From positions 30,840,859 through 30,904,858 of the forward strand of contig JASEVX010000007.1 in the NCBI GenBank assembly GCA_031761405.1: a stretch of 64,000 nt of DNA, written 5' to 3'. Within the stretch, counting starts at the first letter, position 1. Every line of letters starts with the position of its first letter. The translations under genes and the position numbers were made by a program. Under the pieces are notes generated by a model. It did no database searches and had not been told where the DNA came from. It saw only the letters and a program-made list of their open reading frames with translations. This document shows positions 1 to 9,986 of this stretch, piece by piece. The stretch comes from Serripes groenlandicus. Its lineage: Eukaryota > Mollusca > Bivalvia > Cardiida > Cardiidae.

Positions 1-615
1 GGAGAGAAAGGGTTAAAAGCTATTCTTGTTTATATATCAACACAAAAGTTGCAATAATTTGATACCAGGTCATCCAAATAACTTCATATAATCGTTTTTA
101 AATTGGGTGCTTTGGATTCCAAATTTGATTTTTATTAAAGAGTTTGCTCTTAGCCACTTGTGACATAATGCCTTATCACCCAGAATATAGTAGAGGGTCA
201 TCCTAGGAAAACAAGAGCACTAAATTTTGAGGCGAAAGATTTTGCAAATTTTTTTACTAAGAAATGTGGTAGGTTTTCTGTGGATTTTATTTGTGAAATA
301 ATAAAGGGGAAAGTCATTGGACTTAATTTTGCACAAATCAAATTGGCTTGAGGTAAGAAATTTAATAAAAAGAGGACCAATAAGTTTAAAGCACAAAAGT
401 TTTCACTATAGGCATTGGGTGAAATCAGACCTTACCAGCCATATGTCTGGCTTAGAGAAATCTGCGAAAACGTTTGAAAATCGGGCCAGTATGTTTTTAG
501 AATAAGGTTTTCAAATTGTTTTCTTTCAGTTTACCTAGCAACCAAAAAATTGAGAGGAAGCTTGCTATAAAGTTTCATCAGAAATGATCGAATATCTACT
601 TGAAAACTTTGTATA

Positions 616-844
616 TTAACCCTTTCCCTCATATAAACGCTTTCGGACGCCTCTGCAGTAGACGGCTTTTTGAAAACATAGTGACAAAAGAAGAAATTGC
701 CCAAACGTGCAATTTCTCCTTTTGCCACAATGTTTTCCTTTTTTAGTCATAGGTTATCCATTCAATTATGGAGATTTTTTATGTTTTGACAAAATACGTT
801 CAAAGTCATTTGCTGCAGAATTGTCGAATTAGGGAAAGGATTAA
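616..844 (+). mobile_element. TTAA MITE (palindromic 230-bp family), full length
   Basis: Defines the family: TTAA-CCCTTTCCCTCAT at the left and ATGAGGGAAAGGG-TTAA at the right. An inner inverted pair CTGCAGCAGACG.../...CGTCTGCTGCAG and a central hairpin of GAAAACAT-GTG-CAAAAG-AGAAATTGC with its complement follow. TTAA target and CCC ends point to piggyBac or Kolobok mobilisation. This copy has mutated right arms ('agtcatttgctgcagaattg'). Plus orientation is defined as the end reading CATATAGACGC being on the left. Confidence 0.85.
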
Positions 845-846
845 CA

Positions 847-1041
847 GAGGACTAGATAAAGGGGAGTAAACTGGTCTTTTCCCCACAATATTTCTCTCAT
901 TACTTAACCAAATCCAATGTTGTGGGTACTCAAAAGAATTATCATCTCACTGAGAGGATTCTTTCGAGTACCCACAATATAGGGTTTGAATGTCAAAAAA
1001 GAATATGAGAATATGAAAAATACCCCTTATCTAGAGCTCTG
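847..1041. mobile_element. Palindromic MITE, family 2
   Basis: Ends 'AGAGGACTAGATAAAGGGG' and 'CCCCTTATCTAGAGCTCT'; inner arms 'gttgtgggtactcaaaagaa' and 'ttctttcgagtacccacaat' around 'ctcactgag'. Its right end lies 14 bases from the exon donor at 1055. Confidence 0.75.
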
Positions 1042-1054
1042 ATAATAATCTTAC

Positions 1055-1153
1055 TTTGTTTTCAACCGGAACTGAAAAGTTTTGTTCCAGCAAAAACTCT
1101 TTTTCTTCCTGGTTAAATACTGGATCATACACTTGATTAACTCCAGCTTCGGT
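1055..1153 (-). CDS. Exon of the second minus-strand gene, near the window edge
   Basis: A 99-bp phase 0-0 exon, acceptor 'tcatgatacag|ACC', donor 'AACAAA|GTAAGA'. Encodes 'TEAGVNQVYDPVFNQEEKEF' and 'LLEQNFSVPVENK'. No stop, so the gene continues beyond position 1. I do not recognise the family. Confidence 0.65.
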
Positions 1154-1204
1154 CTGTATCATGAAAGAAAATACAAACATTTGTAAAATTATTGCATCTT
1201 AAGC

Positions 1205-1398
1205 ATTTCCCACAAACAGACACTTTTAGACACCTCTGCAGCAGACGACTTTTAAAAACATTGTGGCAAAAGGAGAAATTGCTCATCTGTTCTATTCAAT
1301 TAGAACACTTTCATTTATAGATTGATTTTTTATTCTTTTTCTGAATGTTTTCGAAGTCATCTGCTGCAGAATTGTTGTATTTTGGAATAACCCTTTCC
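1205..1398 (+). mobile_element. TTAA MITE, degenerate
   Basis: 'cagacacttttagacacctc' and 'gtcatctgctgcagaattgt' arms; central hairpin partly lost. Confidence 0.6.
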
Positions 1399-1474
1399 CA
1401 GGTACATAAAATCAGGTCCACAAAATTGATAAACAATAAGCAAATAATTCTGAAAAGTGATTCCATTTTTGTTT

Positions 1475-1673
1475 AACCCTTTCCCACATACAGCATATCT
1501 GCAGCAGACACTATTAAAACATCTATGCTAAAATAAGTTTATTCTAATGAAAATATAATAATGTAATATAGTTGAAAACATTGTGACAAAAGGAGAAATT
1601 GATCATCATCAAACTATTTTCAAAAGACGTCTGCTACAGAGGCATCAGAATGCTTCTGTAAGTGGGAAAGGGT
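1475..1673 (-). mobile_element. TTAA MITE, diverged
   Basis: 'ttaaccctttcccacataca' at left and 'gggaaagggtaatt' at right, with a reduced central hairpin. Confidence 0.7.
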
Positions 1674-1726
1674 AATTAAATACACATGACAAGGGCTCAG
1701 ATACCCCTCTCCAAGGTAACCATGCA

Positions 1727-2232
1727 TAGATGTATACTGTATGACCTTGTCAATGCTCGCCAATGTCAATGCAGAAGTATATAGATGTATACTGTATGAC
1801 CTTGTGAATGCATGCCAATGTCAAAGCAGAAGTACAAAGATGTATACTGTATGACCTTGTGAATGCATGCCAATGTCAAAGCAGAAATATATAGATGTAT
1901 ACTGTATGACCTTGTGAATGCATGCCAATGTCAAAGCAGAAGTACATAGATGTATACTGTATGACTTTGTCAATGCATGCCAATGTCAATGCATAAGTAC
2001 ATAGATGTATACTGTATGACCTTGTCAATGCTTGCCAATGTCAATGCAGAAGTAAATATATGTATACTGTATGACCTTGTCAATGCATGTCAATGTCAAT
2101 GCAGAAGTACAAAGATGTATTCTGTATGACCTTCTCAATGCATGCCAATGTCAATGCAAAAGTATATAGATGTATACTGTATGACATTGTCAATGTCAAT
2201 GCAAAAGTATATAGATGTATACCATATGACCT
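1727..2232. repeat. 55-bp minisatellite, about nine copies
   Basis: 'tagatgtatactgtatgacc' starts at 1727 and recurs every 55 bases (1782, 1837, 1892, 1947, 2002, 2057, 2112, 2167), with a final 45-bp unit missing 'caatgcatgc'. It is the reason for a repetitive minus frame with 'IHLYTFALTL', which is not a gene. Confidence 0.9.
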
Positions 2233-2249
2233 TATAACTAGGCCATTAC

Positions 2250-2362
2250 CTTGAGTTCCATCCTGAGGGCAATAAGTAATGCGAGCTGGTATCTGGCTAT
2301 ATAGGATTCTGTGAAACTTCCCAAACCATAACAGACCAAATCCACACTGGGCAAGGTACCAT
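2250..2362 (-). CDS. Exon of the second minus-strand gene
   Basis: A 113-bp exon, acceptor 'atatgcaatgcag|AT', donor 'CTCAAG|GTAATG'. The chosen frame reads 'GTLPSVDLVCYGLGSFTES' and 'YIARYQLALLIALRMELK' and exits in phase 0, which suits the next exon. A second frame (beginning 'WYLAQCGFG') is also open but does not fit. The 55-bp minisatellite begins about 18 bases beyond the donor. Confidence 0.62.
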
Positions 2363-2587
2363 CTGCATTGCATATAAGAGAAAAAGAAAATGATCTAATC
2401 TGTATAACATACTTGAATGAGACTATTGCATCATTATCTAGTGTCTGTGTAAATTCAACTGTCATGTGATACTTATACTTTCATTTATAGATTTTCCCTA
2501 TTTATGCATAGATGTGTACCAAGTCATCTGCTGTAGATTTGTTTATTTTCTGTAAAGACTGTTGTTACCAATTCCGTTCTATCAGTT

Positions 2588-3393
2588 TACCCTTTCCCGA
2601 CTGTAGATGCATTTTGACATATCTGCATCAGACGACTTTTGAAAACATTGAGACAAAAGAAACAGGACAGCGTGCTTGACTTTTTCGTGCTTGCCAGAAA
2701 ACATAACCAAGTAATTTATCATACTTTTTATAAGCAAAGTACTTTATAAGTCATTAAAAGGTCATAATTCTTACAAAAACCTTCACTGAATTATGCACTC
2801 TTGGCTGTTGGTGGAGGTAATGATGGTAAAAAGATATTGTAAGTGTTTAAGCTATATCTCTAATTGTTTTGAAAAAAATAATTGATTATGAATAACTTAA
2901 CCAAAATTCTATATATCTAAAAAGGGCCATAATTCTTAAAAAAGAACCTTGACATAGTCTGTTGATGGAGGTAATGATAGTAAGTATTGTGTGTGTATAA
3001 GCTACACTCTAATGGTTTTAAAAAAAAATAAGGTGGTACGAAAAACTTTACCAAAATTTTTTAAGTCGAAAAAGGGCCATAATTCATTCAAAAAACCTTG
3101 ACAGAGTTATGTACTCTTGTCTGTTGATGGAGGTAATGATGGTAAATAAGTACTGTAAGTGTATAAGCTTTTTCTCTAATGGTTTTGGAAAAAAGTGGGG
3201 AGGTACAAAAAACTTAACCAAAATTCTAAGTAAAAAAAGGGCCATAAGTAGTAAAGTCGAAAAGTTGAGCTAAATATTGCTCAAAACGAGCAATTTCTCC
3301 TTTTGATACGACGTTTTCAACTTATTTCAGAAATAATAACTACAATTATTGAGATTTTCACTATTTTTGAGTAGACATTTGGGAAAGGGTTAA
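2588..3393 (+). mobile_element. TTAA MITE interrupted by the type F element
   Basis: Left part to 'cattgagacaaaag' (2659) and right part from 'attgctcaaaacgagc' (3270) to 'gggaaagggttaa' are continuous once 2660-3268 is removed. Confidence 0.7.
2660..3268 (+). mobile_element. Tandem-core element type F, inserted in a TTAA MITE
   Basis: Starts 'aaacaggacagcgtgcttga' and 'CTTTTTCG', has three units of about 155-160 bp ('gttgatggaggtaatgatgg' at about 2808, 2961, 3123) and ends 'GTCGAAAAGTTGAGCTAA'. Head and tail carry inverted GCTTGACTTTTTCG/CGAAAAGTTGAGC. The flanking MITE resumes at 'atattgctcaaaacgagc'. Confidence 0.65.
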
Positions 3394-3589
3394 TAAACAA
3401 TTGTTGTATTCCAATTCCATGAAACAGATCACTTTTGATGCCTGTAAAGTTACAAAAATGATGCGTAAAGAGAATTGCTGGGGATCAACTCGCACTTTAT
3501 CTCACATTGTTTTTTACTTTGTTTCAAAAGGAAAATCTGCTGCAGAGATATTGCCTGTATGTGGGAATGGGTAAAGATCCCCCACATTT

Positions 3590-4250
3590 AAAAGTGGATC
3601 CCGCCTCTAGAGTGTTTTCACAAAGTGTTTTCAAAACATGACTAAGTGACCTAGTTTTTTACCCCACATAACCTTGTTTTAAACATGAAGTAGATCAAAT
3701 CTGTCCTCCAGAGTCATTACAAGGTTGTTCTTAAGTATAATCAAGTGACCTTTTTTTTTTCATAAAAATTGGAGGAAAATATGTCGCTCTTTCAATAGGT
3801 TCTTTTTACCTATTTACCTAGTTTTGACCAAGTATGATAACAAAATTGGATGGATTTGAATGTTTTGATGTGAAGTTTTAAGATAATTTGATGACAAATG
3901 TGATCTTGTAGTGTTGACGAGGTTTTGACCTGCTATGATCCATATTCAAACTCAGTCTAGGTATTATCTAGAGTGTCATTTAATTATTTTAACCTGACAA
4001 CCCATATACAAAGTTAGCTTAAATATTATCAAGACAATTTTTTCTGACAAAAAATTGCATCACTCTGAAGTAAAAAATGTGACCTCTAGAGTATTCACAA
4101 AAGGTTCTTTATAAAAGGCAATCTTACTGAAACTTGCTGTGTGACAAAACCCTATGGTGGTTAATATTTCCATAAAGTTGTAATCAATTCCTGCCTACCA
4201 TGCCCTAGATATGTTACTTGGTACCACATACCACTTACAGTGCATGTAAA
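3590..4250. repeat. Dispersed tandem repeat type G
   Basis: Degenerate units with 'gtgacctagtttttgacccc', 'attggaggaaaatatg', 'agagtgttcacaaggtt'; ends near 'ctgtgtgacaaaaccctatg'. The same family occurs at 47860-48360. No coding sequence. Confidence 0.5.
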
Positions 4251-4337
4251 AGCGTTCTTCTTTAAATAATTATTAAGATCATTCAATGAAGCCACAGGCA
4301 CTGCCTAGCTGTGTAAAAGCTGTCTTATCTTTCACTG

Positions 4338-4504
4338 TTTAACCTTTTGCCAAATACAGATTCTGTCTGAAGCAGAAGACATTTTGCGAAAATATTCTCA
4401 ACTGTATTCAAAGATTACGTTCATTTATACAGTTTAACCATATTTTTAACCAGGTGTTAACAAAGTCTTCTGCTGCAGATCTGTTATATGTTGGAAAGGG
4501 TTTA
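4338..4504 (+). mobile_element. TTAA MITE, internally deleted
   Basis: 'ttaaccttttgccaaataca' to 'ggaaagggtttaa'; central hairpin missing. Confidence 0.65.
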
Positions 4505-4573
4505 ATATATATAAAAGAAGGGCTGAATATGCTGAAAATGATCAATTAAATGATTAAAAGACAGTTAATAATT

Positions 4574-4800
4574 TAACCCTTTCTCTCAAATAGACGCTTT
4601 CTGACGCCTCTGTAGCAGACGACTTTTGAAAACATTGTGGTAAAAGGAGAAATTGCTCATGTTGAGCAATTTCAGCTTTTGTCACAATGTTTTCAACTCT
4701 ATTCACTAATTAATTATACTTGCATTTATAGAGATATTCCCTATTTTGATATTGCTATTTTAAAAGTCGTCTGCTACAGATTTGTTGTATGAGGGTTAAG
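4574..4800 (+). mobile_element. TTAA MITE, near full length
   Basis: Complete central hairpin with 'gagaaattgctcatgttgag'; right terminus shortened to 'tatgagggttaa'. Confidence 0.75.
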
Positions 4801-4867
4801 TAAGTTCCTATTATTTCTGAGGAAAATAAGATACCGGTGCCTTGCAGCTCCATATCAGAGTTTTTAC

Positions 4868-4906
4868 CTTTCAAGGAAAGTTCTGTCACTGCGCAGCAGA
4901 GATTTG
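4868..4906 (-). CDS. Microexon of the second minus-strand gene
   Basis: A 39-bp exon, acceptor 'ttccattttcag|CA', donor 'AAAG|GTAAAA', two bases in and one out, giving 'NLCCAVTELSLK'. Phase fits both neighbours. Confidence 0.5.
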
Positions 4907-5069
4907 CTGAAAATGGAAGAAAGAATTTAAAATTAAACTATAATTGTCATTAAAGATGATATTAAATACACTTTAACGGCTTTAATAGCATAAACACATT
5001 TCTGGTTCAAAGAAAGCTAACTCTAGAATGCCTTCACTGATTTGATAAACAGTTACAGTTCATGATCTT

Positions 5070-5255
5070 AGTGTCATAATTTCCAATATATATGCCTCTG
5101 CAGCATACGGAGGCATACAGATTTTCGACTTTTGAAAATATTGTTGCGAAATTGCTCATAATGAGCATTTCTCCTGTTGGCATAATGTTATCAAAAGTTG
5201 TCCGCTGTTGAGCAGCAGATTTGTTAAAATGATTCTGTATGTGGGAAAGGGTTAA
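5070..5255 (+). mobile_element. TTAA MITE, left end degraded
   Basis: Central hairpin 'attgctcataatgagcattt' and right end 'tatgtgggaaagggttaa' are recognisable. Confidence 0.6.
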
Positions 5256-5327
5256 GGATTTACATTCGCTTTTTCGAAGCAAAAATTGTCTGGTGTTTAG
5301 ATGGGAACTAAAATCATCTGTGTGTTG

Positions 5328-5531
5328 TTAACCCTATCCCACATACGTCAATTATGCAGCAAATGACTTAGAAAACATTGCTGAAAAAATATGAAAAATC
5401 TCTGTAAATGAAAGCATAACAGTCAAACAGAGTTGAAAACATTATGAGCAATTTACCCTTTTGTCATAATGTTTTCAAAAGTCGTCGGCTGCACAGGTCT
5501 CTGAAAGTGTCTTGATGTAGGAAAGGGTTAA
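5328..5531 (-). mobile_element. TTAA MITE
   Basis: TTAACCCTATCCCACATACG left and 'gtaggaaagggttaa' right; inner arms 'gcagcaaatgactta' and 'aagtcgtcggctgcaca'. Confidence 0.75.
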
Positions 5532-5584
5532 TATCTCCTTTGTTTACCTGTTGGGAATAAATATCAGAAAAGTTTTTTCGGAAG

Positions 5585-5795
5585 TTCCCTACTAGATAAG
5601 GTATTTTTGAATATTTTCCGCACAATACTTCTCTAACCAACACAACTCTATCTTGTGGGTAGTTAAAAGTATCTTCTTAGAGGTACAAAGCTTTAAATAT
5701 TCACAGCATAGGGATTTGAAAGTCTTCTCTAGTAAAGATTTTTGAATATATGACTAAAGTCATAAATACACCTGATCTACAGCACTGTATATATA
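5585..5795. mobile_element. Palindromic MITE, family 2, degenerate
   Basis: 'ccctactagataaggtattt' left, 'ctatcttgtgggtagttaaa' inner arm, 'cacctgatctacagcactg' right. Confidence 0.6.
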
Positions 5796-5845
5796 TATGG
5801 AATATAGATAATGGATGGGATTTAAATACTGTGAAAATTAATTAC

Positions 5846-5886
5846 CGATAAAATCCTGGTAAAACGAAGTTAACACTAAGTCTGAT
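5846..5886 (-). CDS. Small exon of a second minus-strand gene
   Basis: A 41-bp exon with acceptor 'atcttcttttcag|A' and donor 'ATCG|GTAATT'. Only the one-base-in phase chains with the next exon, giving 'SDLVLTSFYQDFI'. Together with 4.9, 2.3 and 1.1 kb it forms a four-exon chain in consistent phase. Function unknown. Confidence 0.5.
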
Positions 5887-5899
5887 CTGAAAAGAAGAT

Positions 5900-6950
5900 A
5901 TAAGCATTTTTTAATATACAATAAACAAGCAAATGTCTGAATCTGGAATTACTCCAAGAATAAACAATTCCTTATGTTGTTTTCTGTTACTATTTCTTTT
6001 CCTAATACATTTCATCTTTTCAAAGTATAATATGCAGGGTTGTATCCAGCCTATGAATCAGAATGATGGATTCATGCTGAAACTCTAAAAGAGCATGCTA
6101 AGTAAATGCAGAGACATATAAATACAGAGATACGCAACTCAGATTATGCAAAGAACAAGTCTCGCTAAAATATTGCAGGTATGGAGAGATGTATGAGTCA
6201 AGTGACTTATTTATCAACTACACATGTCTGCCGTATGACACCACCTGCAAATTTTTCCCATCTATAGGTAATGTGTATGAACTTTGCTATACCATCATGC
6301 ATGTTTCCAAAAATTGTGTCCAGAGAGCATTTTTTGTTGCAGTCACAATATTCCTACATTTTGATTGGATGAAAAGTTCATATCAAAACAAACAAAAACT
6401 CAATAATTAATTATGATAATACGTTCTCGATAAAGGAATGAAAACAGGTAATCTGATATGTGATAATTTGCGTGTAATTACACTTGTTGTCTTATTTTTA
6501 AAATGAGTTCAAATAAAAGCTGATAAGGTTTTACTGACTAACAGGATATTACAAAACCAAATTTCTATAATGTGACGTCCTTTTATTTTCGTAACGAAAA
6601 TGATGAATAAATAACCAAAAGGAAATCAACAGAAATGATAGGAAATGATACTTTGACTCATCACAAATGAAGTTCTGTAAATTATGGACTAAATTCATTG
6701 GAAGTACTTTATGAAGGGTAAGTCGATTATTTGTTGTACCCGTCATCATTATTTCGTGGATTTAAAATCTTGGGCATATTTTAAAGTTAAATATGTGCTT
6801 AACCAGATAATGATTTTTAGTTTATTTACTTAGGAAGGACGGTAGGACTTCTAAATTACTTATAATCAAATCACAGATACTGAGATAGTGCTGCTAGCAA
6901 GGGGCTAACTGCAGATCATGGAGAATAATTTACCGATTACAAAAGTTAAT
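5900..6950. other. No gene seen
   Basis: AT-rich, non-repetitive sequence between the 5.88-kb exon and the 39-bp minisatellite. Short frames on both strands lack splice or domain support. Confidence 0.6.
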
Positions 6951-6953
6951 AAA

Positions 6954-7188
6954 TGTTTACCCGAAATAGGTACCAACTTGACTCATATTAACTGTTTACC
7001 CGAAATAAGTACCAACTATACTCATATTATATGTTTACAAGAAACAGGTACTTGACTCATTTTAAATGTTTACCCAAAATAGGTTAGGTACCAACTATAC
7101 TCATATTAAATGTTTACCCAAAATATGTACCGACTATACTCATATTAAATGTTTACCCAAAATAGGTACCACCTATACTCATATTATG
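6954..7188. repeat. 39-bp minisatellite, six copies
   Basis: 'tgtttacccgaaataggtac' starts at 6954, 6993, 7032, 7067, 7111 and 7150 (39-bp period with one 35 and one 44). Confidence 0.88.
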
Positions 7189-7189
7189 T

Positions 7190-8075
7190 CTCTGGTAAAT
7201 GTCACAGTGCATGACAATTCATTTTCATCCACAACTTTTGGCGGTACAGTCAATTAACCCTTAGCGGATCACTTTAATGTTTAAGACACGTTAACTTATT
7301 TATTAGACAAAATTATTGTGTACAAATTGGCAGGTAAGTACTTTATGGTATTATTTAAATACACAATAAAAATGATGCTTGTCGGACTTCAAATTCATCA
7401 GTATCATCTGAACGTCTGGTGTAAGTGTTTACGTGACCCAGTTATTTCTACCTTGTTTTGAAGAGATTTTTTTTGATTTTCGCGGCAACAGCTAGCGATC
7501 TTAATTATGTTAGTTATTTATTTTGACATTTTATGAAAGACAAATACATACACTTATTGAAATGTAACAAATCATTCTCATTTGTCTTTGCATATTCACA
7601 CTGAAGCGATAATAGAATAGCAAGGTAAGTTACCATTAGCGGATCGCCACTTTGTTTCCATGACTGAGTCTGCGGGATTTTCTCAAAATTTATTTTCGAC
7701 AATTTAGCCATTCCCTTAGATGCTAGTGATTAAATCGGAAATCTATCAATACAAATCTGCAGTTAGATAAAACATAACTTGTACAATAACAGCAGAAGTT
7801 TTGACAGCTAAAATGTTGCTTTAGATGACCCCCCTGATAACAGAAACTTTAAAGTCACGTGATCCCCAATTGCTACAATTGATCCGTTAATGTATCAATA
7901 AGTCAAACTGGTAAACAACGGTCTGTACAGCTGTTTCTGCACTAAAACAGAAAAAGTGTTTGTCAATTTAAAAGAAAATGATTTTACTTGTGGACTATAA
8001 ACAAACAAGTTCAAAAACATTGAGAATGATTGACCGTTTCTTTTATGCACTACGTTGTTTCGTTACTGATCCGTT
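7190..8075. other. No confirmed gene
   Basis: Contains a minus-strand frame at 7514-7711 with a signal-like 'MVTYLAILLSLQ' that could be a 5' exon of the gene at 5.9 kb, but no dependable donor. Otherwise nothing recognisable. Confidence 0.4.
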
Positions 8076-8078
8076 AAG

Positions 8079-8285
8079 GGTATACCTGTAAGATACCTGT
8101 AAGATACCTGTAAGATGCTTTTGGGCTCTGTATCAAGGACGTCTGTCCTTTTTAAGCCCCTCTTCTTTTTGTCTATATCTCTACGGGAAAATTGGTATAC
8201 CTGTAGGATACCTGTAGGATTGTTTCCGGGTTCTGAAGGAAGGTCCTTAGGGACCTTTTTAAACCCACCGTCTTTCAGCAATTTT
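8079..8285 (+). repeat. Two 105-bp tandem units, each with a stem-loop
   Basis: Each unit starts 'ggtatacctgta(a/g)gatacc' and then forms a two-part hairpin followed by TTTTT: GGGCT-AAGGAC-GTCCTT-AGCCC (8123-8159) and GGGTT-AAGGTCC-GGGACCTT-AACCC (8228-8266). The two stems differ at paired positions on both arms. Confidence 0.6.
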
Positions 8286-8489
8286 TCTGCACGGAATCAT
8301 TTGGTCCTCAATATTGTTGGAATAATGATGCACTATACTATTTTTATTATCACACTGTCAATTGTCTATATATGTATAGAGACAATAAATGTCTATGGCA
8401 GTAGAAACTTAAGTTTACTAGAAGTAAATTATTCTATGCAGTAAGATAGATACTTATAATGTTGATAATAGCTGTCATATATATGGCAA

Positions 8490-9985
8490 TTAAAACTTAT
8501 ATTTGACATTTTCTGGAAAGTGCCGGTCCAGTAATATTTTAAAAACTTCAACTGTTTTTGCATCTACAACACATTGCGGCAATGCGTTCCATAAGTTGAT
8601 CACACGGTTTGAAAACTGGTTTAAAGCAAAGTTCGTCACACATCTAGGTTTTTCTAGCTTATAGGAGTGTCCTCGTGTGTTTGATAAAGTTGACAATTTG
8701 AAGAATTTTTCTTTGTTGTTGTCATCTATACTCTTTATTATTTTAAAAGCTTGTATTGCATCTCCCCTTAACCTACGGTGTGCTAGTGATGGCAACTGGA
8801 GTTTCCGAAGACGGTCCTCATATGGCAAATCTTTGATCCCAGGGATTAGTTTTGTGGCTCTCATTTGAAGTCTTTCAACACTTTCAATGTCTTTTCGCAG
8901 GTGTGTGTGTGTGGATACCATATTACATTTGCGAACTCCACATGTGGGCGAATTAGTGCCGTGTACAGCTTAATAAATGCATATTTGTCTATAAATTTAA
9001 ATGATCGACGAAGGAGAGATAAAATGCTGTTTGCCTTGTTAATTTTCATAGCAATGTGTTTACTAAACTTCATGTCTTTTTGGAATGTTACCCCCAGATC
9101 ACACTCTTCATCAGCTGACTTCAAGACTTTACCATCCATAGTATATTCATGGTTGTTGTTTCTTTGCCCATAGTGCATAACCTTACATTTATCAACGTTG
9201 AAAGTCAATTCCCAATCGTTTGCCCATTGCACAAGAGAGTCAAGATCATTTTGTAGCTTAGTATAATTTGCAGCCGAACTGTACAGTTTGGTATCATCAG
9301 CGAAAATTTTCACAAGGCTTTTTACATGTTCAGGGATATCATTTACATAAAGAATAAACATAACTGGACCTAGCACGCTACCCTGTGGCACCCCACTGTC
9401 CACACTTTTCCAGGTTGAAGAATTACTATTTATTGACACACATTGTTTACGGTCTCTTAGAAAATCTTGAAGCCATGATATAATGTTTCCACCTATACCG
9501 AATGACGATATTTTATTTATAAGCCTTTTATGGCTAACAGTTTGACTAGATTCAATGAGATCATTTGAAATAGTATCTAGTTTGCTACCTTCATTTTCAA
9601 TCCCAGCACTTGTTCCTGAACTCGTATTTTGTACAGTTTGACTAGATTCAATGAGATCATTCGAAATAGTATCAGTTTGACTAGATTCAATGAGATCATT
9701 CGAAATAGTATCACAAGCTTCATTTTCAATCCCAGCACTTGTTCCTGAACTCGTATTTTGTACAGTATGACTAAATTCAATGAGATCATTTGAAATAGTA
9801 TCACAAGCAGTTAAATTAACAGAATTAACTATATTTACAGTTTGACTAGATTCACTGTGGTCAGTTTCATAAAAACTACACTCACCTAGGTCCTTTGGAA
9901 AAGTGCCACAAAAAGGCAAAACAACAGTTTCAACCAATGAACTAACATTAACAGGAACACTATTTACATGTTCATAACCCTTCAC
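8490..9985 (-). pseudogene. LINE ORF2, internally deleted and frameshifted reverse transcriptase
   Basis: Two overlapping frames. The first (8861-9985, 374 aa) begins with no recognisable endonuclease. After a short-repeat stretch it enters RT at about residue 150 ('SHKRLINKISSFGIG'), with 'SGVPQGSVLGP' at about 196 and the catalytic 'FADDTKLY' at about 227. The second (8490-8921) carries the C-terminal part ('DIESVERLQMRATKLI', 'VINLWNALPQCVV'). They are out of frame at a GT/CA tract (8901-8912). The APE endonuclease and the first RT catalytic Asp motif (the 'KAFD' just before 'SHKRL') are missing. The copy could not retrotranspose on its own. Confidence 0.85.
9538..9868 (-). repeat. Short in-frame repeats replacing the N-terminal half of LINE ORF2
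   Basis: Units beginning 'cagtttgactagattcaatg' on the plus strand start at about 9538, 9636, 9675, 9765 and 9839, with unit lengths of 98, 39, 90 and 74. They encode 'DTISNDLIESSQTV' and 'QNTSSGTSAGIENE' and leave the frame open into RT. Confidence 0.8.
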
Positions 9986-9986
9986 T

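Noticed and set aside
2080..2373. 97-aa minus frame with repeated 'IHLYTFALTL'
   Set aside because: It is a translation of the 55-bp minisatellite plus a shifted reading of the 2.3-kb exon; the exon fits its neighbours in the other frame.
7514..7711. Minus-strand frame with signal-peptide-like start 'MVTYLAILLSLQ' as exon 1 of the 5.9-kb gene
   Set aside because: The only donor giving the needed phase is a weak 'ATAA|GTGTAT'; no supporting motif. Left as a possibility only.
8365..8392. 'attgtctatatatgtatagagacaat' as another ultra-short insert
   Set aside because: Palindromic but the ends are not AGGGAC-type and no 9-bp flanking repeat was found.
8115..8444. 109-aa plus frame
   Set aside because: Lies in the tandem stem-loop repeat and its flank; no domain, biased composition.
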